This document shows positions 6,497 through 13,926 of a DNA stretch of 33,181 bases, in pieces. Numbering within the stretch: the first letter of the stretch is position 1; each line of letters starts with the position of its first letter. Source of the stretch: Flavobacteriales bacterium (lineage in GTDB: Bacteria; Bacteroidota; Bacteroidia; Flavobacteriales; Flavobacteriaceae); the NCBI GenBank assembly GCA_027065715.1, contig JAMONO010000093.1, positions 1-33,181 of the forward strand, in the 5' to 3' direction. The notes under the pieces were generated by a model. It was not told the origin of the DNA, did not search any database, and worked only from the letters and a program-made list of their open reading frames with translations. Both the position numbers and the translations under genes were made by a program.

Positions 6497-9376
6497 TTGT
6501 TTCCAAAATATATTAACACTTTTTTGTTTTTTGGGGTATTTATTTTTTTCAAGATAAATGCTCAAAACAATGTACCCGTTTCTTATTTGCAAAACTTACC
6601 TGTTGCCCATAACAATTTTTTTCATTTAAAATTGGGTGAAGGTTTGGAACAAAACAGCATAACTCACATAGCCCAAGACAGCACCGGACAAATGTGGTTT
6701 GCCACCAAAGAAGGTTTGGTGCGTTACGACGCCAAAAAATTTTATTATTACAAACACGACATTCACCAACCGAACTCCATACGAGGCAATTTTGTAGAAC
6801 GTATTTATGTAGCTCACGACGGAAGTATTTGGATAGGTACCGAGCCGGCTGTCTTGAGCAAATATAATCCCGAAACAGACAATTTTAATCACATTAACTA
6901 CTTAGAAGGTCAACGAATTAAAGATATAATTCAAGACGACAAACATGTTTATTGGATAACTACCGATTTATATCTCTATTCTTACAACGAACAACAACAA
7001 AAACTTACCAAATATGCATACCAACAAGGTATAGGACTTGACAGATTATTATTTACCCGAAACAAAAAGATTTGGATAACAACCAATGAAGAATTTGTTT
7101 TGAAATTCGACCCGCAAACAAACCGTTTTGAAAAACACAATTTAGTTACTCCAACCGAAAAACAACCTACACGCTCCACTGCTACCTATTCGGCATATTT
7201 ATTGACACAAGACCACGACGGCTACTTGTGGTTTACCACACCTAAGGGTTTTTTGGTACGTCTAAATCCCGAAAACGGCAAACAAAAACGATTTGTTTTT
7301 GCAACCGAATGGGAAAACGATTACAACAAACTAACCTGCATGTTTATTTTTGAAGACAACCGAAATAATCTTTGGTTTGGCACTTGGTTTAACGGTTTGT
7401 ATCAGGTTCTATACGACAGAAAACATATTGTCCGATATATGCCCGACGAAAACAATCCGGCTTCCATATCCAACAGCATTGTACACTCCGGATTTCAAGA
7501 CAAAGCGGGTTATCTGTGGTTTGGAACCGAATTTGCCGGTATGAACATCAAGAAAAAAGCCGATAAATTTTCGGTTATTTCTAATCAAAAAAATACGGAA
7601 GGTTCATTGCCCCCAAACGAATATGCCTTTGCCGTTAAAGATGTCAATAAGCGTTTTTGGGTCGGAACCTTGGGCGGAGGCTTATGGGTTTCAAATCCGA
7701 AAAACCCAAAAAAATTTAAGCTTTACAAAAAATTCAGGAACCGATTTTGGGTCAATACGGTTTATTTGGACCACGACAATAATCTTTGGTTCGGAATAGA
7801 CAACATGCTGATAAAATACGATAGTCTAAACCAATCACACCAAATATACACACATATTGCCGACAATTATAACAGTTTGACAAAAGGTGTTATTACCGAT
7901 ATTTATCAAGATCAAAAAGGAATATTTTGGATTGGAACTTCCGCAGGTTTAAACCGGTTTGACGAAAAAAAACAAAAATTTATCCGTTTTGTGCACGATG
8001 CTGACAACCCCAATAGCCTGAGTAACAATCAAGTAAGGTGTATTACAGCCGACAAAAACAACAATATATGGGTAGGTACTTTTGACGGCTTAAACAAACT
8101 CAATCAACAATCGGGAAACTTTACGGTTTTTAAACAAGATTATAAACACCCCGGTGGAATAACCGGCAATCGTATCAACGACTTGTATGCTTTAAACGAC
8201 GATATTTGGATTGCAACCTTTGAAGGCGGACTAAACAAATACAGTTTGTCTCAAAAAAAATTTAAAGTATATAATACCCAAAATGCACTTCCCGATAATA
8301 ATGTAAAAGCAATTGAAAGTGACCAAAAAGGCAATCTTTGGCTCACAACCAAAAAAAATATTATAAAATTTGACCTTCAAACCGGACAATTTATCACTTA
8401 CGATGCTTCCGACGGTCTATCTAAAAAAATATATGTCAAAAATATGGGTTGGCAAGAACTGGAATTTTCATCCGGTTTTTCATACAAAGATACACAAGGT
8501 TACTTGTATTTTGGAGGTGTTGCGGGTATTGTGGTTTTTCACCCCGACAGTTTGCCCGTAAATACTTATAAACCTCCTCTTATTATCGAAAAATTTGAAG
8601 TAAACGGAAAAAAACAAAAAATCGGACAAAAAACACTTCGTTTAAACAACAAACAAAATCATTTGAAATTTGATTTGTCGGTGCTCAATTATATTCAACC
8701 CGAAAAAAACAAACTGGCTTACCGACTTACCGGTTGGCAAGACCAATGGCAATATACCAATCAAAACCAACCTATTGAATATTTTAACCTGCCGTCAGGA
8801 ACTTATGTTTTTGAATACAAAGGCAGTAACAACGACGGAATATGGAGCCAAACTTATCAAACACCCCCCATTATTATAGCTAAGGCTTTTTATCAAACTT
8901 CATCATTTCATATTTTACTCCTGTCAATAATGCTTTCAATAACCGGTTTGTTCGGAGCCTATCGTTACTATTTAAAAAGAAAAATTCGTCTGCAAAAACA
9001 AAAAAATCGCTATTATTCTTCCAATTTAAAGCAAAATGATGCCAATCGTATCAGTCAAAAATTACAACAAATATTATCCGAAAAAAAATTATATCTCGAA
9101 CCCGATTTGTCTTTACATAAATTGGCGGAAAGCATAGACGAAAAACCTCATCATGTTTCACAAGTAATCAATCAAATTCACGGCAAACGCTTTCACGATT
9201 TTATCAACATGTATCGGGTTGAAGAAGCCAAAAAGATGCTCATGGAAACATACTTGAAAATAGAAGCGGTAGCTTATGATTCGGGGTTTAATTCGCTCTC
9301 GACTTTTAATGCTGTTTTTAAAAAAGAAACCGGCATGACACCTTCGCAGTATCGAAAATTAAAACAAGTCGAATAG
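6497..9376 (+). CDS. Membrane-spanning regulator: periplasmic propeller sensor fused to AraC-type HTH
   Basis: A 959-residue regulator. The N-terminus (1-22) is a signal sequence ending in INAQ. Residues ~45-700 hold many Reg_prop-like repeats, each around a W(F/I)GT or LWFGT strand, expected to form two beta-propellers. A Y_Y_Y-like domain follows (~730-790, FEYKGSNNDGIWS), then one membrane helix (~803-823). The C-terminal ~95 residues (865-959) are an AraC-family helix-turn-helix domain with IEAVAYDSGFNSLSTF and GMTPSQYRK. There is no HisKA, HATPase or receiver domain between membrane and HTH, so this is not a complete hybrid two-component system; signal would pass directly across the membrane. 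The start is TTG: the next in-frame Met is at about residue 70 and would delete the signal sequence. No SusC/SusD or polysaccharide-use genes are adjacent, so its targets are unknown. Confidence 0.9.
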   Translation: MFPKYINTFLFFGVFIFFKINAQNNVPVSYLQNLPVAHNNFFHLKLGEGLEQNSITHIAQDSTGQMWFATKEGLVRYDAKKFYYYKHDIHQPNSIRGNFVERIYVAHDGSIWIGTEPAVLSKYNPETDNFNHINYLEGQRIKDIIQDDKHVYWITTDLYLYSYNEQQQKLTKYAYQQGIGLDRLLFTRNKKIWITTNEEFVLKFDPQTNRFEKHNLVTPTEKQPTRSTATYSAYLLTQDHDGYLWFTTPKGFLVRLNPENGKQKRFVFATEWENDYNKLTCMFIFEDNRNNLWFGTWFNGLYQVLYDRKHIVRYMPDENNPASISNSIVHSGFQDKAGYLWFGTEFAGMNIKKKADKFSVISNQKNTEGSLPPNEYAFAVKDVNKRFWVGTLGGGLWVSNPKNPKKFKLYKKFRNRFWVNTVYLDHDNNLWFGIDNMLIKYDSLNQSHQIYTHIADNYNSLTKGVITDIYQDQKGIFWIGTSAGLNRFDEKKQKFIRFVHDADNPNSLSNNQVRCITADKNNNIWVGTFDGLNKLNQQSGNFTVFKQDYKHPGGITGNRINDLYALNDDIWIATFEGGLNKYSLSQKKFKVYNTQNALPDNNVKAIESDQKGNLWLTTKKNIIKFDLQTGQFITYDASDGLSKKIYVKNMGWQELEFSSGFSYKDTQGYLYFGGVAGIVVFHPDSLPVNTYKPPLIIEKFEVNGKKQKIGQKTLRLNNKQNHLKFDLSVLNYIQPEKNKLAYRLTGWQDQWQYTNQNQPIEYFNLPSGTYVFEYKGSNNDGIWSQTYQTPPIIIAKAFYQTSSFHILLLSIMLSITGLFGAYRYYLKRKIRLQKQKNRYYSSNLKQNDANRISQKLQQILSEKKLYLEPDLSLHKLAESIDEKPHHVSQVINQIHGKRFHDFINMYRVEEAKKMLMETYLKIEAVAYDSGFNSLSTFNAVFKKETGMTPSQYRKLKQVE

Positions 9377-9500
9377 GTTTATTTTACTCCAATATCAATG
9401 TTTTCGACCATCGAAACTTATATTATGTTGCACTTTGTTCAAAATAATACTTTTGAATACAATGGTCAAAAGTCCAATAAAGACACAACTTAAAATTTGT

Positions 9501-9932
9501 TTATTTTACCGGTATTTTTCCAATTCGACGGTTATGTCTGCCTCCTTCAAAAGGGGTTTTTAAAAATGTTTCAACATATTCCAAAGCCTGATATTTTGAT
9601 ATAAAACGTGCAGGCAAGCTCAATATATTGGCATCATTGTGTAAGCGAGCCAGTTCGACCAATTCTTTGTTCCAGCACAAGGCGGCACGCACACCCTGAT
9701 GTTTGTTGGCGGTAATAGCGGCTCCGTTGCCGCTACCACACAATATAATGCCTAAATCGACCTCTTTTTTTTCAACCGCTTCGGCTACCGGATGAATATA
9801 GTCGGGATAATCGACACTATCATCTGTGTCGGTACCAAAATTTAATATTTCATATCCTTGTTGTTGCAACATATTGATTATGGCAAATTTATATTCGGTG
9901 CCTGCATGATCGTTTCCTATGGCTATTTTCAT
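9501..9932 (-). CDS. rpiB: Ribose-5-phosphate isomerase B
   Basis: Interconverts ribose-5-phosphate and ribulose-5-phosphate in the pentose phosphate pathway; cytoplasmic. The 143-residue product begins MKIAIGNDHAG, with DYPDYIHPVAEAV, the catalytic-site region LGIILCGSGNGAAITANK and the NDANILSLPARF block of the RpiB/LacAB family. The ATG at 9930-9932 is chosen; the frame is open to 9962, but a -7 promoter box at 9960-9967 would put that codon at or before the transcription start. It converges with the AraC-hybrid gene across 124 bp, in which I see only weak inverted repeats. Confidence 0.95.
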   Translation of the reverse strand: MKIAIGNDHAGTEYKFAIINMLQQQGYEILNFGTDTDDSVDYPDYIHPVAEAVEKKEVDLGIILCGSGNGAAITANKHQGVRAALCWNKELVELARLHNDANILSLPARFISKYQALEYVETFLKTPFEGGRHNRRIGKIPVK

Positions 9933-9959
9933 CGGATGAATAAATTTAAAGGTTTGTTG

Positions 9960-9967
9960 CAAAAGTA
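9960..9967 (-). promoter_or_regulatory. -7 promoter box for rpiB
   Basis: Read on the minus strand this is TACTTTTG, an exact TAnnTTTG match 27 bp upstream of the chosen rpiB start. A TTG on the minus strand (9981-9983) lies only 13 nt away, closer than the usual 17-23, so the upstream half is doubtful. Confidence 0.4.
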
Positions 9968-9980
9968 AGGATTTTTATTG

Positions 9981-10018
9981 CAAAAAATAAAAAAAGAGCG
10001 ATTCTTTCGAATCGCTCT
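9981..10018 (-). terminator. Intrinsic terminator of the T9SS-protein operon
   Basis: Perfect 10-bp stem AGAGCGATTC/GAATCGCTCT (9995-10004 with 10009-10018) with a 4-nt loop, followed on the minus strand by a long T-rich run. It lies 26 bp after the stop of the secreted protein gene (10044-12131). Confidence 0.9.
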
Positions 10019-10043
10019 ATTGAAAAAAAAATTAGAATATATA

Positions 10044-12131
10044 TTATTTTTTCACGATTTTGACAGTAGTTGAACGGTTACTTGTTTGAACCTTCATCAG
10101 GTAGATTCCCAATGGCAAATCCGATATATCAAGTGTGATCTGATTGTCGCCTGCTTGTTTTTCAATAACTTGTTGTCCTTCCAAGTTGAAAATAGAAATA
10201 TTTTCTATTTTTTCTTGTGATTTGATAGTGATAAAGTCTGTTGCGGGATTGGGATAATAACTAAAATTAAGACTTTCGTAATCGGCAACATTTTGAGTAT
10301 TGGTTTCGGATAAATAAAAAGTTACCCAACCAAAATCATCATTGCCGTGGTCAAAAGCTCTCATATAATAGATATGTCCGGGCGTTAAACCGGTATAAGT
10401 AAACGTATCGGGCACATTGTTAGAATTGTTTACATTCATGTTGGTGCCGTGAGCAACAGAGGTATTGGCAGCAGGATTGTCATATAAATAGTGAATAAAA
10501 CTTGACCATTCGGAGTCTACTACGGTTACGTTTACTTCGCCGTTGTCGGGTGCTACAAACGAAAACCAAACGTCACCACCATTAAAATAGGAGTAACCGG
10601 GATCTCCGTTGTAGGGAGATGAATCGGTTGCTCCGTCGTTAAAAGCATAAGCCAACAGGTTAAATTGTGAATTGTAACCGTTTACGGTTAAGGCAATGGC
10701 ATCGCCGGCTTCGTCGTTTCCTACCACTTTTTCCAAACAAAAACTTGCTTTACCCAAATTGTCATTGTTGAATTCCCAAATTCTCAAATAGTAAGTTCTG
10801 TTAGGTACCAAACCGGTATAAATTACTTCCGAAGGAATATTTGAACTATTGTTTATTGAATAATTTTGATTGTTTGGCAATTTGGCAATAACATTGGTAT
10901 TGGTATCGGTGTATAAGGCATGCATCATACTGCTCCAATCCGATACTTCGGGAACAGTCAATTTTACTCCTCCCGTATAAGGTGCTACAAATTTATACCA
11001 AACATCGCCTCCGTTGTATCCGTTGTTGTTAAAGCTTGGTGTGCCATTGATTGTTGCCGACGAAGTAGCACCTGCATTGTAAACCGTTATCGGATTGTTA
11101 CAGGCTGCACCGTGGTCATTTACATTTACGGTAATCGCATCGACGGCTTCGTCATTGGTAACAAAATATTGAGCCGAGAAGTCCATATTTCCCGATTCAT
11201 AAGCATCATTATTATTGGAATAATAGCCGATATTGACATAATAAGTTGTTCCTTCGGTAACGGTTATTTGAACACTTTCGGTATTATTGGTTCCGCCGTA
11301 ATGGTCGGCATCCATAATACAAGTAAAAGAGCCGCAACTTCCTGTATAAACGGCTATTTCCGAATCAAATCGGGCGGTGGTTTCTTCCAGCAACATTTTT
11401 CCGTTGTAAGGAGCCGTAAATTTATACCACACACCGTCGTTCATACCCGATCCTGTTACTTGTGCGGTTATAAAACCGTTATTGTTGGTGGTTCCGGTCA
11501 TGTCTTGGCTATGGGTGTAAGGAAAAGAAGTGATTTCGTAAGCCGAAGCACAATCGTCATTTTTGGGTGTTCCTTCCAACAACACATTGTCTATACCTGC
11601 TCCCCAAGTAGAGGAAGCACCTTCATCGTCCCACATAAATCCGATTTTTACTTGTGTTAAATCGATATCCGAAGCATGGGCTGACAAAAAGGCTTCAAAG
11701 TCGTACGATGCCGGGGTAGGATTGGTATCCGTATCATAAGTTTGAAAAGTAAGCCAACCTCCCAACGAAGGTTTTCTTTCTACAACAACCATAAGTTGTC
11801 CGTCGGTATTGTAAGCTTGTATGGCATAATCAAAACTTAACATGATGGCTTTGTGTTGTGATAAATCGACCGGATCGTGATACAAAATAACTTTGTTGCC
11901 ACCGGCATTGTTCCCGTCGTTAAAAATTGCTGCATTTGAAGTAAAATCGTCTCCCGTAGGCATGAACCCGGAGCCGAAAGTCCAGTTTAAATCGGTTAAT
12001 GAACCGTAATTTAAAGTGTGCCAACCGGACGGAAGACTGTTTCCGTTAAAATCTTCATTGATAAAGGTTGATTGTCCGTAGCTTAGCAAGCTAATGAACA
12101 AAAATGTAAAGAGTAAGGTTGTTTTTTTCAT
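10044..12131 (-). CDS. Secreted protein with T9SS type A sorting domain and three tandem repeats
   Basis: A 695-residue secreted protein of unknown activity. Residues 1-20 are a signal peptide ending in SYGQ. Residues ~21-187 resemble a jelly-roll 'choice-of-anchor J' domain (EDFNGNSLPSGW, then AGIDNVLLEG). Three related beta-sandwich repeats follow at ~190-325, 326-470 and 471-609, each with a VWYKF(T/V)APY or VWFSFVAPD strand and a (T/I)YY(V/L/M)R-type strand. The C-terminal ~73 residues (FSYYPNPATDFITI to the lysine end) are a T9SS type A sorting domain, which directs passage through the outer membrane and surface attachment or release. No catalytic motif is seen, so adhesion or binding is plausible but unproven. 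It follows the lipoprotein gene by 18 bp and ends at a strong terminator, so the two form an operon. Confidence 0.9.
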   Translation of the reverse strand: MKKTTLLFTFLFISLLSYGQSTFINEDFNGNSLPSGWHTLNYGSLTDLNWTFGSGFMPTGDDFTSNAAIFNDGNNAGGNKVILYHDPVDLSQHKAIMLSFDYAIQAYNTDGQLMVVVERKPSLGGWLTFQTYDTDTNPTPASYDFEAFLSAHASDIDLTQVKIGFMWDDEGASSTWGAGIDNVLLEGTPKNDDCASAYEITSFPYTHSQDMTGTTNNNGFITAQVTGSGMNDGVWYKFTAPYNGKMLLEETTARFDSEIAVYTGSCGSFTCIMDADHYGGTNNTESVQITVTEGTTYYVNIGYYSNNNDAYESGNMDFSAQYFVTNDEAVDAITVNVNDHGAACNNPITVYNAGATSSATINGTPSFNNNGYNGGDVWYKFVAPYTGGVKLTVPEVSDWSSMMHALYTDTNTNVIAKLPNNQNYSINNSSNIPSEVIYTGLVPNRTYYLRIWEFNNDNLGKASFCLEKVVGNDEAGDAIALTVNGYNSQFNLLAYAFNDGATDSSPYNGDPGYSYFNGGDVWFSFVAPDNGEVNVTVVDSEWSSFIHYLYDNPAANTSVAHGTNMNVNNSNNVPDTFTYTGLTPGHIYYMRAFDHGNDDFGWVTFYLSETNTQNVADYESLNFSYYPNPATDFITIKSQEKIENISIFNLEGQQVIEKQAGDNQITLDISDLPLGIYLMKVQTSNRSTTVKIVKK

Positions 12132-12149
12132 ATATATTTGATTTTTAAA

Positions 12150-13055
12150 TTATTTAGACATGCTTTTTGCCATTTTTTGCATGATTTCAAAACTCATTTT
12201 CATTTCTTCTTCACTCATGTTTTTAAAGGCTTCGGGGTCTTCTTTTTCGATCATTTTTTTATAGTCGTCAAAAGACATGTTTTTAAATTTTTCAAGTTCT
12301 TTTTTACCGGCTGCGTCATCGCCGTCAAATCCTTCCATACCACCCATAAAATCTTGCATTTCTTGTATCGGATAATCGGGTAATTTAAAATATTTATTAG
12401 GGACATTGATATTAAATTTAGCTTCGGTTGCGGTGGTTTGAGTGGTTATGCCCATTAGGGTCATTTCCAATTTCAAAGGCAATCCTTTGTATATCCATTG
12501 TTTACCGCCCGGTATTTGCCATACATCGCAATTGTAACCCAAAACTTTTTCTTTTCCTACTTTTTTGCCTCCCATTCCTTCAAGCATTTTTTCACCGGTA
12601 TTGACGACATCACCTTCACCCAAAGTTTTTATCATTTCCATGGCGGGGTCGTTTCGCACATATATTATTTTATTGTCGTTATCGACATGGTAACTTTTGC
12701 CGTTATCGAGTTTGTCTATATTGTGCGTTTCGTCCACTTCGGTTTTCTTTTGTCCGAAAATGTTGATATGGGTTACTTTTTTCTCATCTACTTTTTTGAG
12801 TTCAACGGCGCCCCAGTCTTTAAAATAAAGTTCTTGGGTGCCGGAACCGTCAATGGTCGAACCCATAACTTTTCCTTTTATACTTGTTTGGTATTTAACA
12901 ATTCCCGATTTTATATCATAACGTTTTAACTTAGGCGCCTTATCGTTGTTTAATTGTCCGGCTATTTCTTTCGGATTTTCGGTTTGACCGGATTGGTTGC
13001 AACCAAAAAAAGACAGTATAATAAAAAATGAAAATATGGCAATTGTTGTTCTCAT
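12150..13055 (-). CDS. Lipoprotein of unknown function, DUF4412-like
   Basis: A 301-residue lipoprotein. From the ATG at 13053-13055 the signal peptide ends with the lipobox LSFFGC (Cys near residue 19); a longer frame to 13094 adds 13 residues before it and spoils the signal sequence. The body has SGIVKYQTSIKGK, a KVLGYNCDVW motif and a GKQWIYKGLPLKLEM strand, which recall DUF4412-type periplasmic proteins; I give that assignment low weight. The C-terminal ~70 residues are strongly charged and methionine-rich (MSFDDYKKMIEKEDPEAFKN and on), probably helical. It is the first gene of an operon with the T9SS protein, suggesting a shared cell-surface role. Confidence 0.8.
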   Translation of the reverse strand: MRTTIAIFSFFIILSFFGCNQSGQTENPKEIAGQLNNDKAPKLKRYDIKSGIVKYQTSIKGKVMGSTIDGSGTQELYFKDWGAVELKKVDEKKVTHINIFGQKKTEVDETHNIDKLDNGKSYHVDNDNKIIYVRNDPAMEMIKTLGEGDVVNTGEKMLEGMGGKKVGKEKVLGYNCDVWQIPGGKQWIYKGLPLKLEMTLMGITTQTTATEAKFNINVPNKYFKLPDYPIQEMQDFMGGMEGFDGDDAAGKKELEKFKNMSFDDYKKMIEKEDPEAFKNMSEEEMKMSFEIMQKMAKSMSK

Positions 13056-13098
13056 AATTTTGAGGTTTAAAATTTGAGGTAAAATTACGGTCAAGCAA

Positions 13099-13106
13099 CA
13101 AACTTA
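13099..13106 (-). promoter_or_regulatory. -7 promoter box for the lipoprotein/T9SS operon
   Basis: On the minus strand this reads TAAGTTTG, an exact TAnnTTTG match 43 bp upstream of the chosen start at 13055. No TTG box was found at the usual distance. Its position also supports the shorter start, since the alternative start at 13094 would leave almost no leader. Confidence 0.4.
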
Positions 13107-13182
13107 CCTACACCCTTTGTAATGATATTTATTCACCCCAAAAGGTGATTTTGATTTGTAATTGTTTGTAAATCAATTTTTT

Positions 13183-13220
13183 TAAAAAAAAGCAAAAAAA
13201 AGCACACTCGAAAGTGTGCT
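13183..13220 (-). terminator. Intrinsic terminator of mscL
   Basis: 8-bp perfect stem AGCACACT/AGTGTGCT (13201-13208 with 13213-13220) around a 4-nt loop, followed on the minus strand by a 7-T run and a second T-run. It lies 33 bp after the mscL stop. Confidence 0.9.
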
Positions 13221-13253
13221 TAAAATTAAGTATAGTTTGTTTTTACAAAAAGC

Positions 13254-13670
13254 TTATTTGTTTTTTAACAAATCTCTTATTTCGGTTAATAAAACTTCTT
13301 CGTTGGAAGGTGCCGGCGGTTCTGCAGGAGCTTCTTCTTCTTTTTTCTTCAATTTGTTATAAGCTTTTACAATCATAAACATAACCAAACCGACAATAAG
13401 CAAATTGATAATCGTATCTATCCATTCGCCATACATAATAGCGTTTTCGGGTTGCACTATTTTATCCCCTTCTTTAACGGCTTCGTCCAATACGATTTTC
13501 CATTCTTTAAAACTTACGCCACCGGTAAAATGACTGACAAAAGGCATAACAATCATACTGACAAATCCTTTAACCACCATACCTATGGCACCTGCCATAA
13601 TAACGGCTACGGCAAATTCGATGACATTGCCGCCCATGATAAATTTCTTAAATTCTTGATACATACTCAT
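13254..13670 (-). CDS. mscL: Large-conductance mechanosensitive channel MscL
   Basis: Inner-membrane homopentameric channel that opens under membrane tension to release solutes on osmotic downshock. The product is 138 residues, close to the E. coli protein. It starts MSMYQEFKKFIMGGNVIEFAV, with the amphipathic N-terminal helix and first membrane helix (VIMAGAIGMVVKGFVSMIV), a periplasmic loop, and the second helix at IINLLIVGLVMFMIVKAYNK. The cytoplasmic tail has a Glu/Pro/Ala-rich linker and a final helix EVLLTEIRDLLKN. I chose the ATG at 13668-13670; the frame is open to 13700 but a promoter box lies at 13702-13709. It is monocistronic with its own terminator. Confidence 0.96.
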   Translation of the reverse strand: MSMYQEFKKFIMGGNVIEFAVAVIMAGAIGMVVKGFVSMIVMPFVSHFTGGVSFKEWKIVLDEAVKEGDKIVQPENAIMYGEWIDTIINLLIVGLVMFMIVKAYNKLKKKEEEAPAEPPAPSNEEVLLTEIRDLLKNK

Positions 13671-13701
13671 AGTTATATATTTTTTTGTGTTAAATAACAT
13701 A

Positions 13702-13709
13702 CAAATATA
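13702..13709 (-). promoter_or_regulatory. -7 promoter box for mscL
   Basis: On the minus strand this is TATATTTG, an exact TAnnTTTG match 31 bp upstream of the chosen mscL ATG. No TTG box lies 17-23 nt further upstream. Confidence 0.4.
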
Positions 13710-13837
13710 AAATTATTTTACTAAAAAAGTAATTTTTGATACGCAAAAAACTTATTATTTTATAAATATGCATAGTTTTGCCATTTTTTTAAACTTTACA
13801 ATTAACTTAAAAATCCCTTAAAATATTTAATTGTTAT

Positions 13838-13900
13838 TTGACAAAATGCCAATAATGTAACTTTTATAACAAGTTTATTTCAATACTTGCTATAACTTTG
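13838..13900 (+). promoter_or_regulatory. Promoter region of the GT2/DUF3131/barrel locus
   Basis: TAACTTTG at 13893-13900 is an exact TAnnTTTG box 26 bp before the ATG at 13927. A second possibility is TTG (13838-13840), 17 nt, then TAACTTTT (13858-13865), a near match with correct spacing. The 226-bp divergent gap between mscL and this gene contains no other recognisable site. Confidence 0.45.
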
Positions 13901-13926
13901 CACGATTATTCTATTATTATTTTACA

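Noticed and set aside
9400-9470. Inverted repeat GACCAT / ATGGTC between the AraC-hybrid gene and rpiB as terminator
   Set aside because: Six paired bases with a ~50-nt loop, and no T-run follows. The smaller GTTTTCGA-CCA-TCGAAAC hairpin has a bulge and also no T-run.
10920-11660. 246-residue open frame on the plus strand
   Set aside because: It is antisense to the T9SS cargo gene, which has signal peptide, repeats, sorting domain and terminator; the antisense product has no recognisable domain and unusual Cys/Ile-rich composition.
12498-12929. 143-residue plus-strand open frame rich in Phe and Tyr
   Set aside because: It is the reverse reading of the Lys/Glu-rich lipoprotein gene, which has a clear signal peptide and operon context.
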